64,000 nucleotides of DNA from Deinococcales bacterium (lineage in GTDB: Bacteria; Deinococcota; Deinococci; Deinococcales; JAAFIG01). Position 1 is the stretch's first letter, and every line of letters starts with the position of its first letter. The notes under the pieces are model-generated. The model saw only the letters and a program-made list of their open reading frames with translations, was not told where the DNA came from and ran no database searches. Positions 16,852 through 25,979 of this stretch are shown here, piece after piece. Made by a program: the position numbers and the translations under genes. Where the stretch lies: positions 1-64,000 of the forward strand of contig JAAFIG010000004.1 of the NCBI GenBank assembly GCA_013298595.1, read 5' to 3'.

Positions 16852-17619
16852 CTAAATCAATGTGGCATTACTGGCATTAAGTAAAATATCTTGTTCCCAA
16901 ATTAAGTCTCGCAATAACCAACCCGCACCACTTAGTTCAATTTCACCACCACGCACAGCCTCAATTAAGTAGGCTCGGACTGTTGAAATCGAAAAACCAA
17001 TCTCGAGTAAATCCACTAAACGCCGCTTACCATCTAAGTAGCTTGGAGTAGCTTCAATAGCAAATCCCTCGAGTAAACCTTGTCGTGAAGCAGGATGCTG
17101 AATTCGCATACCCATCCAAGAAAATTTCTCGAGCCGCCGAAGCACACCCGTTGGCATTAACGGAATGGCTCGGGTTGCAACTTCAAAAGCTGTGGTTTCT
17201 AAGGCTCGAGCCACGGAACGAATACTTTTACCACCCTGAAAAGGATGGGGTGTATCTTGAACCGTGCCAAAAAACTCGAGCATTCGGCTTGGACTGCCGA
17301 TTAACGGTAACATACGTGCCCATTCATCATTAATACGTGCCCAATCTGTCATCAGACTCGAGAATGGTATTTGAAATTGGGTTGGCACTGGTTGAGCTGA
17401 TGGTGTGAATTTAAAGTTACCTTCAGCAGCGTGTAACGCAAAACTTTGCACTGCTTCTAAGCCACCCCAATCGAGAATACTGCCAGCGATCACTTCGCCT
17501 TGGGTAATTGTTAAGGATAATGGTAAGTCTGCCGCTACTTGTAAGCGACCCGATTGTTTAGTTAAATTAATCAGCTCCAGCACACTGGAAAGCGGGGTAT
17601 CCCGCAAATTACCTTCCAT
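16852..17619 (-). CDS. second DUF4388 (PatA-N-like) domain protein
   Basis: The 255-residue protein starts with the DUF4388 pattern MEGNLRDTPLSSVLELI, then SGRLQV, a TITQGEVIAG turn and GNFKFTP (about 1-90). The rest is helical and unassigned, with an acidic C-terminus. Domain order matches the 7015-7707 protein, so the two are probably paralogues. It overlaps the upstream thrB gene by 11 bp and is probably co-transcribed with it, an odd pairing of signalling and threonine synthesis. Confidence 0.8.
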   Translation of the reverse strand: MEGNLRDTPLSSVLELINLTKQSGRLQVAADLPLSLTITQGEVIAGSILDWGGLEAVQSFALHAAEGNFKFTPSAQPVPTQFQIPFSSLMTDWARINDEWARMLPLIGSPSRMLEFFGTVQDTPHPFQGGKSIRSVARALETTAFEVATRAIPLMPTGVLRRLEKFSWMGMRIQHPASRQGLLEGFAIEATPSYLDGKRRLVDLLEIGFSISTVRAYLIEAVRGGEIELSGAGWLLRDLIWEQDILLNASNATLI

Positions 17620-18496
17620 TCAAAACCTCATATTCGTACCCGCTGGCAAACGATAACACTTCAACCCGATTTGCAAAACCACTCAGCACTCGTTTGACCG
17701 ACTCGAGCGCTGCTGGTTCGACAATAGCGGCAATACTTGGACCTGCCCCTGATAAAAACGCTGCCACTGCCCCAGCTTCGAGTGCAGCATTGATGGTCTC
17801 GAGTAAACCAGGTACAAAAGCAGCCCGTTGTGGTTGATGCAGCACATCACGGCAAGCATGTTGCAATAAATCAAAACGTTGACTAGCTAAGGCTGCGACC
17901 CATAAGGCTGTGCGTGAAGCTGTAAAAATCACATCGGCTTTGGCATACGCATCTGGTAGCGCAGCTCTGGCTTGTTTGGTTTTTAATTCAAAATCAGGAA
18001 TTGCCACTAACACTTGCCATGCTGCTGGCAACGGCAAACTCACCGATACTGGCAGTGTGTCTTGCATGGCACTGGCTGTAAACCCACCCAGTACCGCAGG
18101 AGCCACATTATCAGGATGTCCCTCGAGGGCTGCACAAACTTTAAGTACCCCTTCGCGCCCCAGTTTTTGCCCAGCAACAAAATCGGCTAAAGCAGCTCCA
18201 GCCACCAAAGCCGCACTTGAACTGCCTAAACCTCGAGCCAAAGGAATTGGATTTTGACAAGTAATTCGCACCATTGGCACAGGCAAGGCTAATTCCTGCC
18301 AAATAGCTGCCCAACCCGTGTGCATCAGATTATTTTCTGCTGCCACAAAGCCATTTCCTTGATAAATAAATTCGTTCTGCACAGCCGATTCTGCCCGTGC
18401 CTCAAGCCATAATCCAAGTGCCACTCCAAGGCAATCAAAGCCAGGTCCAAGGTTAGCAATGGTAGCAGGGACGCGAACCGCAACAGAAAACACCAT
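17609..18496 (-). CDS. thrB: homoserine kinase
   Basis: ThrB phosphorylates homoserine in threonine biosynthesis. The protein of 295 residues is a GHMP kinase: VRVPATIANLGPGFDCLGVAL at the N-terminus, the ATP-binding PLARGLGSSSAALVAG (near 90) and the C-terminal FLSGAGPSIAAI. The ATG at 18496 has GAAGGTG 3-9 nt upstream and begins just before the conserved strand; a 26-residue extension from 18574 has no family support. No other threonine gene is adjacent. Confidence 0.93.
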   Translation of the reverse strand: MVFSVAVRVPATIANLGPGFDCLGVALGLWLEARAESAVQNEFIYQGNGFVAAENNLMHTGWAAIWQELALPVPMVRITCQNPIPLARGLGSSSAALVAGAALADFVAGQKLGREGVLKVCAALEGHPDNVAPAVLGGFTASAMQDTLPVSVSLPLPAAWQVLVAIPDFELKTKQARAALPDAYAKADVIFTASRTALWVAALASQRFDLLQHACRDVLHQPQRAAFVPGLLETINAALEAGAVAAFLSGAGPSIAAIVEPAALESVKRVLSGFANRVEVLSFASGYEYEVLNGR

Positions 18497-18564
18497 AACA
18501 CCTTCATTTGTACCATCCCAAGGATAACCACGTATAGTTATTTTCCTATCAGCACAAAGTACGG

Positions 18565-18570
18565 TACACT
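18565..18570 (+). promoter_or_regulatory. -10 box TACACT, 6 nt before the start codon
   Basis: TACACT ends exactly 6 nt before the ATG at 18577, which would place transcription start on the A of the start codon. No Shine-Dalgarno is present, so the message is probably leaderless. Confidence 0.5.
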
Positions 18571-18576
18571 CCAATA

Positions 18577-19806
18577 ATGCGTTCGTTTTTGATTGGTGTT
18601 GGCAGTATTTTACTTTTCATTCTTGGTTTTAACTTTGGATTACCATTGCTCAGTCCAGATCAACCCAGTCCACCGCGACCTCAACTCGAGCCAGTTTTAA
18701 CCAGTCTGGCACCAGAAAAAAATGCCTTAACTGTTTTTTCTCAAGCAAGCCAAAAATTGGCATTACGCAGCATAGAACCACGAATTTTTTTACAATCAGG
18801 CAATTGGATTCAGTCCGAAGCCGCCAGATTAACCAGCAGCAATACAGAAGCTTTAACTCTACTCGAGCAAGGCGTAGCATTAGGGGGTGCTCTCAGCAAC
18901 GCTCGAGACCCTCAATACAATACCTTTGATGCAATCAACCTTGAAGCTTTACCTCGAGATGCTCAAAATTGGCATCAGCTTTGCGAATTGATGTTGGTGC
19001 GAGCAAAATTAAATTTGCTCAGCAACAAAACCGAAAATGCTTGGCAAGACATGCTAACGGTGTTACGTGCTGCTAAACTAATCCGAGAAGCCAAAGGCAC
19101 CTTACTCGAGTTAGACGTTGGCGATAGTTTAACGCAACTGGCATTAGCCCAAATCCGCGCATCTTTACGGCAAAGTCAATTAACTGACACTATTTGGAAA
19201 CAACATTTACGAGATATTCAAAATCTTGCTCCAGCACAGGATGCTTTACTTGAAAGCCTCAAATCTGAACACCGATTTTTTCTTTTTGCATTAGATGCCG
19301 CCGCAGGCAAAACCGTTGCCAAAACACTGAACATCACTATCAGCTCTCCGTTTGTTCGGTTTTTCCCACGAGCTTACACTTTGCAGCACGGCAAAACCCT
19401 CGAGCAGTACAACCTCTGGGTTGAAAATATTATCAAACGCAGCAACAACTGCCCAGAAGCCAAAGATGCCGAACCAGCCCAACTTCCAGGCTTTGTGACT
19501 GCCAATGCCCTTGCTGCCAACGCTGTTGGTAATGCCTTATTAACATCGTGGGTACCAACTTTTGGACTTGCTACACGAGCTTGTAAAATATTTCAAGCCC
19601 ACAATGCCACGCAAATCAGTATCGCCATACATGCAGCTGTCAGTGCAACCAAAGGTGTTGTGCCAACCAATCTCGAGAATTTAAATCGGTACTTTAGCAA
19701 AATTCCCACCGACCCTTTTGCAATCAATAACCAAGGCTTCCAATGGGATGTCAATGGAAAACTTCTTCGCAGCGCCGATGGTACAGGATTTAGCATTGAG
19801 TTTTGA
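18577..19806 (+). CDS. membrane-anchored protein of unknown function
   Basis: I do not recognise this 409-residue protein. One N-terminal membrane helix (about 4-24) is followed by a Pro-rich segment and a long extracytoplasmic, largely helical region with many Leu, Ala and Gln. The C-terminus contains PTDPFAINNQGFQWDVNGKLL and ends GTGFSIEF, a DPF...G.LLRS.DG pattern like that closing many secreted pseudopilin-related proteins. It is divergent from thrB and followed after 31 bp by murE, possibly one transcript. Confidence 0.7.
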   Translation: MRSFLIGVGSILLFILGFNFGLPLLSPDQPSPPRPQLEPVLTSLAPEKNALTVFSQASQKLALRSIEPRIFLQSGNWIQSEAARLTSSNTEALTLLEQGVALGGALSNARDPQYNTFDAINLEALPRDAQNWHQLCELMLVRAKLNLLSNKTENAWQDMLTVLRAAKLIREAKGTLLELDVGDSLTQLALAQIRASLRQSQLTDTIWKQHLRDIQNLAPAQDALLESLKSEHRFFLFALDAAAGKTVAKTLNITISSPFVRFFPRAYTLQHGKTLEQYNLWVENIIKRSNNCPEAKDAEPAQLPGFVTANALAANAVGNALLTSWVPTFGLATRACKIFQAHNATQISIAIHAAVSATKGVVPTNLENLNRYFSKIPTDPFAINNQGFQWDVNGKLLRSADGTGFSIEF

Positions 19807-19837
19807 GCACAGGATCGAAATAGCACAATGGAGAACA

Positions 19838-21328
19838 ATGAAATTATCTCAATTACTTCTCAACATAGGCATTGACAACATTGTCTCGAGTGATCCCAAT
19901 ATACTTGGGGTAGCACTGGACTCAAGATTGGTTAAACCAGGTTTTATTTTTGTCGCCACATCTGGGATTGCACTAGCAGGACGTGCTCCGCTTGATGGTC
20001 ATGATTTTATAGAAAAAGCAATTGAAAACGGAGCCGTTGCAGTGGTTGGTAGGCAAAACCTCGAGTTAAGTGTGCCATACATACAAGTAGAAAATCCTCG
20101 AGAAACTTGTGCATTGCTTTCAAAAGAAATTTGGCATCGTCCTGATGAAAAAATGCAAATTATTGGTGTCACAGGCAGCAAAGGAAAAAGCACTACTGTG
20201 GCTTTGATTTATCATTTGCTCGAGTCGGCTGGTATAGAAGCCGCGCAGATGAGTACTGTTGCTGTGCGTTTCGCTGGACGGGAGGAGGTTCTGCCTGGGC
20301 ACTTCACGACACCTGAATCGCCTCAGGTTTACGAATTACTGCACTGCTTTCTTGAAGCTGGTTGCACCCATGCGGTCATGGAAATTTCATCCCATGCCCT
20401 TGACCTCGAGCGGGTGACGGGGATTGAGTTTGCAGTTGGGGCATTTATCAATTTCTTTCCAGATGACCATATTGACTTTCATGGTTCAGAAAGTGCGTAT
20501 TTTGCCGCGAAATCTAAGTTACTAGCAAAAAGTCGGTTAGCAGTGATTGAGCATGGTTTAATGCCACGTTTCTGGACTCAATTTGCAGTTTTTCGAGAAA
20601 CCCAGCAACTTGAATATCCCGAACTGATTGCTTTTGGCGCAGATTTCCATTGGCAGCCAATCAATTTAAACGAAACACCACTAGGCATAAACTTCACCCT
20701 CAAAAATGGTTTTGAAGAATACCCGCTTTTCTTACCAATGATTGGTGCTTTTAACACAACCAATGCCGCTGCTGCTTACGCGATTGGGCAGCATTTGGGA
20801 TTAACTGAAATGCAACTTGAGCAAGGCTTGCGGAGCTTTGCAGGTGTACCCGGACGAATGCAAATAGTCCAAGCCGAACCATTTCGCGTCATCAACGATT
20901 TTGCTCATACAGGAGCAAGTCTCGAGGTAGCTACTGCTACGTTACGGCAAACCACTCAAGGCAAACTGATCCTTGTCATTGGAGCCGCAGGACAACGTGA
21001 CCCAAATCGACGTACAGGTATTGGTACAGTGGCTGCTAAAACCGTAGATCATGCGATCTTTACTGAAGAAGACAGCCGCACTGAAGACACCAACGATATC
21101 CTCGAGACCATGAAAACTGCGTTTCTTGCAGCAGGTGGAAGCAGCTACCAACTGATACCAGACCGCCGTGAAGCCATTCAAACAGCTATCAACATGGCAA
21201 AAACTGGCGATACTGTTCTACTGGCAGGCAAAGGACACGAACGCACCCTCGAGCGAGGCACCAACTTCTTGCCTTGGGACGAAAACACCGAAGCTCAAGC
21301 TGCAATCCAACAAAAAATCGGAAATTGA
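19838..21328 (+). CDS. murE: MurE-family UDP-MurNAc-tripeptide synthetase
   Basis: This cytoplasmic Mur ligase adds the third amino acid to the peptidoglycan stem. The 496-residue protein has three Mur domains: the N-terminal LGVALDSRLVKPGFIFVA, the ATP loop VTGSKGKSTT (usually VTGTNGKTT), TTPESPQVYELL, MEISSHALDLERV and DDHIDFHG, then the C-terminal DFAHTGASLE and GAAGQRDPNRR (usually GCGGDRD). The DNPR motif that marks diaminopimelate enzymes reads EDSRTED here, so a residue other than DAP, for example ornithine, is likely; this is inference. ATG 19838 has GGAG 5-8 nt upstream; earlier in-frame ATGs overlap the preceding gene. Confidence 0.87.
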   Translation: MKLSQLLLNIGIDNIVSSDPNILGVALDSRLVKPGFIFVATSGIALAGRAPLDGHDFIEKAIENGAVAVVGRQNLELSVPYIQVENPRETCALLSKEIWHRPDEKMQIIGVTGSKGKSTTVALIYHLLESAGIEAAQMSTVAVRFAGREEVLPGHFTTPESPQVYELLHCFLEAGCTHAVMEISSHALDLERVTGIEFAVGAFINFFPDDHIDFHGSESAYFAAKSKLLAKSRLAVIEHGLMPRFWTQFAVFRETQQLEYPELIAFGADFHWQPINLNETPLGINFTLKNGFEEYPLFLPMIGAFNTTNAAAAYAIGQHLGLTEMQLEQGLRSFAGVPGRMQIVQAEPFRVINDFAHTGASLEVATATLRQTTQGKLILVIGAAGQRDPNRRTGIGTVAAKTVDHAIFTEEDSRTEDTNDILETMKTAFLAAGGSSYQLIPDRREAIQTAINMAKTGDTVLLAGKGHERTLERGTNFLPWDENTEAQAAIQQKIGN

Positions 21329-21337
21329 ACCTTTGGC

Positions 21338-21973
21338 TTAAAGCATTGTGCTAATTCGCGCCCCTAACATTTCAAGTGCAGGTTGATTCATGCCACCATG
21401 CGGAATAATCACATCGGCATAACGCTTGGTTGGTTCAATAAACTGCAAATGACTCGGACGTACCAGCTCGAGGTACTGATGAATTACCGATTCAGGCGTT
21501 CGACCACGTTCACGCACATCACGCTCGAGACGACGAATAAAACGCACATCGGGGTCAGCATCCACAAAAATTTTTAAATCAAACAAACCACGTAACTGCG
21601 GGTCGTACAAAGCCAAAATTCCTTCAACCACAATAATAGGCGCAGGCAAAATGGCTAAAGTCGAACTGGCTCGAGTATCGTGCGTAAAATCGTAAATCGG
21701 ACTATAAATTGGTTCACCATCACGCAATTTTTGTAAATGCTCGAGCATCAAATCCCAATCGAACGCATCAGGATGATCGTAATTAATTTTACGCCGTTCC
21801 TCGGCAGGCAATTCGGCTTGGTCACGATAATAACTATCCTGCGGCAAAATTGCCACACTACCAACCCCTGCCACCTCGAGAACGCGTTCTGTAACAGTGG
21901 TTTTGCCACTACCAGTGCCACCTGCGACACCGATGATAAAAGCTGGTTTGATAGCTGTTGCTGTCATGGTCAT
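21338..21973 (-). CDS. udk: uridine kinase
   Basis: Uridine/cytidine kinase of the pyrimidine salvage pathway. The 211-residue protein has the P-loop GVAGGTGSGKTT near residue 16, YYRD after the second strand, the YDHPDAFDWDLM substrate segment and the RRLERDVRERGR lid. Family length is about 205-215. It converges with murE, leaving 9 bp between the stops. A TACCTT box lies 7 nt before the ATG; a second ATG two codons in is possible. Confidence 0.93.
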   Translation of the reverse strand: MTMTATAIKPAFIIGVAGGTGSGKTTVTERVLEVAGVGSVAILPQDSYYRDQAELPAEERRKINYDHPDAFDWDLMLEHLQKLRDGEPIYSPIYDFTHDTRASSTLAILPAPIIVVEGILALYDPQLRGLFDLKIFVDADPDVRFIRRLERDVRERGRTPESVIHQYLELVRPSHLQFIEPTKRYADVIIPHGGMNQPALEMLGARISTML

Positions 21974-22063
21974 GGTGCAAAAGGTATCACGAGTAAAGTA
22001 AAAACGGTAGCCTATTAAAAAATAATCCGAACACAGTCTAAACGAGTTTGCTAAGCTATAAGC

Positions 22064-23305
22064 ATGTCCTTAAATCCTAAACGAACCGTTGCCGAACTCA
22101 AAGAACTCCGCGCCTTGACGGGTAATGCCGATGGCGCTCAGCGCGTAGCGTTCACACCAATTTGGGTAGCTGCAAGGGATTTCCTAAAATCCAAGCTCGA
22201 GGGATTACCTGTGGAAACCAGTCAGGATGAAGCTGGAAACCTTTGGGTGACACTGCGTGGCGATTCATCTCGAGAACTCTGGATTGGTGGGCATCTCGAT
22301 AGTGTGCCAAATGGTGGTTGGCTCGATGGTTGCCTTAATGTACTGGCTGGTCTCGAGGTGCTGCGCCGAATTTCAGTAGAGTTCAATGGCAAACCACCAT
22401 TAACGGTGCGGCTGGTGGATTGGGCGGATGAAGAAGGTGCTCGTTTTGGGCGGAGTTTATTTGGCTCGAGTGCTGTATCAGGTTTTTTTGACCCTGAAGA
22501 CTTAAAAAACCGCATGGATAAAGAAGGTTTACGGCTCGAGGATGTGGTCAAAGCACACGGCATAGATTTAGCCAAGGCACTCGAGGCTGGCAAAGCAAAA
22601 GCTAAAGCGGCTGCTTATTTAGAATTGCATATTGAACAAGGTCCAGTGCTCGAGGGGCTTGGCTTGCCTTTGGGTGTGGTTTTGGGGACAAAGGGTGTAG
22701 AACGTCATGGCATCACGTTTTTTGGACAAGAAGCGCACAGTGGTAGTACGCCTATGGCAGTTCGGCGCGATGCTCTTGGCGCAGCGGCAAAACTCTCGCT
22801 CGAGATTCGAGACATTGCTAAGCAGCATTCGGATGCTGTTTGTACTGTTGGTAGTGTCAAAACCTTCCCTGGGATTGTGACAGCAGTGGTTGGACGTTGC
22901 GAAATGACCCTCGATCAACGCGATTTGGATGCAAAAGTACTGGCTGGTATGTATGCCTCGGCAGTCAAAGCTTCGGAGCGCTTTGCACTCGAGGAAGGTT
23001 GTACAGTGCAGTGGAATAAAATTTGGAGCATTGAACCCATCCCATTTCATAACAAATTAATTGAGCTTTGCAATCAAGCCATTCTCGAGACGTGCGGTGT
23101 AAGCCATCAATTACCAAGCGGACCACTTCATGATGCTGCCGAAGTTGCTCGGGTAGGTATTCCGACAGTCATGATGTTTGTACAAAGTTTACGGGGTATC
23201 TCGCATAATAAAATAGAAGATACCCTCGAAGAACACCTTGAATTATCTATAATCGCTTTTGACAAGTTAGCCGGTAAAACCTTAGCTTGGTTACAAAACA
23301 CGTAG
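22064..23305 (+). CDS. M20-family amidohydrolase (N-carbamoyl-amino-acid hydrolase/allantoate amidohydrolase type)
   Basis: A zinc-dependent hydrolase of 413 residues that probably cleaves N-carbamoyl amino acids, ureidoglycine or allantoate. The metal ligands sit in GGHLDSVPNGGWLDG, ADEEGARFGRS and ELHIEQGP; GQEAHSGSTPM begins the lid domain and LHDAAEVARVG provides the late histidine. The usual SGAGHDA motif is altered to SGPLHDA. TAAGCT lies 6 nt before the ATG and no Shine-Dalgarno is seen. No hydantoinase or purine-catabolism gene is adjacent, so the substrate cannot be fixed. CTCGAG density is high. Confidence 0.88.
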   Translation: MSLNPKRTVAELKELRALTGNADGAQRVAFTPIWVAARDFLKSKLEGLPVETSQDEAGNLWVTLRGDSSRELWIGGHLDSVPNGGWLDGCLNVLAGLEVLRRISVEFNGKPPLTVRLVDWADEEGARFGRSLFGSSAVSGFFDPEDLKNRMDKEGLRLEDVVKAHGIDLAKALEAGKAKAKAAAYLELHIEQGPVLEGLGLPLGVVLGTKGVERHGITFFGQEAHSGSTPMAVRRDALGAAAKLSLEIRDIAKQHSDAVCTVGSVKTFPGIVTAVVGRCEMTLDQRDLDAKVLAGMYASAVKASERFALEEGCTVQWNKIWSIEPIPFHNKLIELCNQAILETCGVSHQLPSGPLHDAAEVARVGIPTVMMFVQSLRGISHNKIEDTLEEHLELSIIAFDKLAGKTLAWLQNT

Positions 23306-23484
23306 GCTCGAGGTACAAATGCAGTTATTTTGTAGCCTGATACCCTAACGCACAGTGATTGCAGTCCAATCCGTTACACAGCAACGCCGAAGATGATATT
23401 CTGCTGACAAGGAGCAATCCCTAAAGTTATGCAAAGTATCCCTTTCAGCCGATTGGCTGTGAACAATTCTCACAAGGAGTCATT

Positions 23485-25203
23485 ATGGATCAATTACTTA
23501 TTGGTCTGCTTATTGGCGTTCTTGTCGGGGCTGGAGTCATTTACGCCGTTCTCAATGCGAATTTTAAGCGCACCCTCGAGACTCGGAGCAATGCTGATAC
23601 GGAAATCCGTGAAGCCGCGCAACGTGAAGCCGAAACCATCCGACGTGAAGCCGAAGCAGTTAAATTACAAGCCACTACTCTTAAAGCGCAAGCTGAATCT
23701 GATGCTGCCCGAATTAAACAAGATGTTGAGTTACGTGCTCGAGACGAAGCACTGGCATTTCAAAACAAGTTAGAATCTGAACTTAGAACTAAATTTGAAC
23801 TCGAGTCAAATCGAGAGCGCGAAGTTATCAAAGCCGACCGCGAAACCATCAAAGCCGACCGTGATGGACTGAAATCAGAACGCGATGGGTTACGCTCCGA
23901 ACGCGAAGAACTCCGCCTCGAGTCCGAACGTTTATCTCGGCGTGGCGAGCAAATGGACACCCGAGCCAGCAAACTTGATCAACTCGAAGAAACCCTCGAA
24001 ACAGATAAAAAACGAACTGCCGAGTTACAAATCAGTTTGGAACAAAAAATCCATGAATCTGAACTGAAACTCTACGAAGTTGCCCAACTGACCCGCGAAG
24101 ATGCCGCCAAACAAATTCTCGAGAAACTAGATGATGAACTCGAGGAGGAAAAAGTGGTACGAATTCGTACCATGATGAACCGCGTTAACCTCGATGTTAA
24201 ACGCCAATCACAAAGTATCATTGCTCAAGCCATTCAACGCAGTGCCTCGGAAACCACCGCTCAAATCAGTGTTTCGGTTGTGCCAATCCCATCTGATGCC
24301 ATGAAAGGCAGAATTATTGGACGTGAAGGTCGGAACATTCGCGCCTTTGAAGCCTTAACAGGTGTTGACCTGATTATCGATGACACCCCAGAAGCTGTGA
24401 TTCTCAGTAGTTTCAACCCAATACGCCGCGAAGTAGCCGTCAAAGCCCTCGAGCAATTGGTTGGCGATGGACGCATTCACCCAACCCGTATCGAAGAAGT
24501 TGTCCAAAAAGCCCAAGACGAAATGAAAACCTACATCCTCGAGCGTGGCGAAGAAGCCGCTATTGAAGCCAATGTTGTTGGTTTAAAACCAGGTTTATTA
24601 CAACTCATGGGTCGGATGCACTTTCGCACCAGTTATGCCCAAAATGTACTCAAACACAGCATCCAAGTCGCACATTTAACTGGCATTATGGCAGCTGAGC
24701 TTGGATTAGATGCAGTCATGGCAAGACGCGCAGGGTTACTACACGATATTGGAAAAAGTATTGACCGTGAAATCGAAGGTACCCACGTAGATATTGGTAT
24801 TACCCTAGCAAAACGCTTTGGTGAACCATTTGAGGTTATAGATGCCATTGCACATCACCATGACCCAGAAAACGGTGAAAGTGTCTACAGCGTTCTGGCA
24901 GCCGCAGCTGACGCAATCAGTGCTGCTCGTCCAGGTGCTCGCCGTGAAGACCTCGAGACCTATGTTAAACGCTTACAACAACTCGAGACCATCGCTGTCT
25001 CATTTCCTGGTGTGGAAAATGCTTTTGCCATTCAAGCCGGACGCGAAGTGCGCGTGATTGTGCAACCTGAGAAAGTCTCGGATAGCAAAGCCACCATGTT
25101 AGCCAGGGAAATCGCCACCCGCATTGAGCAAGATATGGAATACCCAGGGCAAGTGCAAGTCACTGTGGTACGTGAAATGCGTTCAGTTGAATACGCCAGA
25201 TAA
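23485..25203 (+). CDS. rny: ribonuclease Y
   Basis: RNase Y is a membrane-tethered endoribonuclease that initiates mRNA decay. The 572-residue protein has an N-terminal anchor (about 4-24), a charged coiled coil (about 30-215) rich in Arg, Glu and Ala, a KH domain with [19 protein letters not shown] (near 275) and an HD domain with [10 protein letters not shown] (near 415) and [16 protein letters not shown] lies 6 nt upstream. A hairpin (25226-25257) that starts 23 nt after the stop may be its terminator although it lies inside the next gene. Confidence 0.96.
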   Translation: MDQLLIGLLIGVLVGAGVIYAVLNANFKRTLETRSNADTEIREAAQREAETIRREAEAVKLQATTLKAQAESDAARIKQDVELRARDEALAFQNKLESELRTKFELESNREREVIKADRETIKADRDGLKSERDGLRSEREELRLESERLSRRGEQMDTRASKLDQLEETLETDKKRTAELQISLEQKIHESELKLYEVAQLTREDAAKQILEKLDDELEEEKVVRIRTMMNRVNLDVKRQSQSIIAQAIQRSASETTAQISVSVVPIPSDAMKGRIIGREGRNIRAFEALTGVDLIIDDTPEAVILSSFNPIRREVAVKALEQLVGDGRIHPTRIEEVVQKAQDEMKTYILERGEEAAIEANVVGLKPGLLQLMGRMHFRTSYAQNVLKHSIQVAHLTGIMAAELGLDAVMARRAGLLHDIGKSIDREIEGTHVDIGITLAKRFGEPFEVIDAIAHHHDPENGESVYSVLAAAADAISAARPGARREDLETYVKRLQQLETIAVSFPGVENAFAIQAGREVRVIVQPEKVSDSKATMLAREIATRIEQDMEYPGQVQVTVVREMRSVEYAR

Positions 25204-25208
25204 GCAAT

Positions 25209-25979
25209 ATGATTCCAAGGATTCTCAAACCCCTCGAAGCTCAACTCGAGGGGTTTGTATTGCATAAAATCACTATTGGCAAATCAGGAGCTGGTGTTTG
25301 GCATGCCACTCGAGGCAGAACAAATTGGTTTATCAAAGCCCAAAAGAACACTGTTGAACTCGAGCAAGAAGCCAAAAAAATGCGTTGGTTTGCCGCTCAG
25401 GGAATCCAAGTCCCAGCCGTGATTAACTATCTTGAAACAAACAACACTGCTTTTTTGATCACTGAAGCACTGCAAGGCACAGATGCCAGCCGAGCCAATA
25501 ACCCTCGAGCCACCACCATCGCATTAGCCCATTTCCTGCGTCATTTACATAACCTCAAGATTACAGATTGCCCATTTGATCGCACCCTCAACACAAGCCT
25601 CGAGATTGCGAAGCACAACTTGCACAACGGTTTTGTAGATGAAACCGATTTTGACCTAGCTAGACTCGGCATACCTGTACCTCTCCTCTATCAGCGATTA
25701 CTTGCCGAGCGTCCAAACTTTGAAGATTTAGTGCTAACCCACGGAGATTTTTGCTTACCAAACATCATTCTCGAGCAAAACAGTGTTTCGGGCATAATTG
25801 ACCTTGGACGTGCAGGCATCGCCGACCGCTACCAAGATATTGCTTTAATCCTTCGCAGCATGGAAAGCGAAATGAATCCACGCTTTCATGGTTGTACAGA
25901 TATTTTTGCCCACGAATACGGCATGAACTTCGAGTCAGACAAACTCGAGTACTACCAATTACTCGACGAGTTCTTTTAA
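25209..25979 (+). CDS. aminoglycoside 3'-phosphotransferase-like kinase
   Basis: A 256-residue kinase of the APH(3') group. GKSGAGVW (29-36) aligns with the nucleotide loop, THGDFCLPNII (near 180) is the Brenner motif with catalytic Asp, IIDLGRAGIADRYQDIALI carries the metal-binding Asp, and the C-terminal YYQLLDEFF matches the APH(3') end. Length is close to the family's 264-271 residues. The real substrate could be an aminoglycoside or another hydroxylated compound; resistance is not shown by sequence alone. The ATG at 25209 lies 6 nt after rny. Codons 6-17 contain a perfect 12-bp hairpin. Confidence 0.85.
   Translation: MIPRILKPLEAQLEGFVLHKITIGKSGAGVWHATRGRTNWFIKAQKNTVELEQEAKKMRWFAAQGIQVPAVINYLETNNTAFLITEALQGTDASRANNPRATTIALAHFLRHLHNLKITDCPFDRTLNTSLEIAKHNLHNGFVDETDFDLARLGIPVPLLYQRLLAERPNFEDLVLTHGDFCLPNIILEQNSVSGIIDLGRAGIADRYQDIALILRSMESEMNPRFHGCTDIFAHEYGMNFESDKLEYYQLLDEFF
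25226..25257 (+). terminator. 12-bp hairpin inside the first codons of the APH-like gene
   Basis: CAAACCCCTCGA (25226-25237) pairs perfectly with 25246-25257 across an 8-nt loop. The stem is GC-rich at its base, but only a broken T run follows. It sits 23 nt after the rny stop and 17 nt into the kinase frame, so it could end rny transcripts or limit kinase expression. Confidence 0.5.

Noticed and set aside
23429-23773. Frame starting upstream of rny with an ATG at 23429
   Set aside because: It runs out of frame through the rny anchor and coiled coil; GGAG at 23410-23413 is too far from the ATG.
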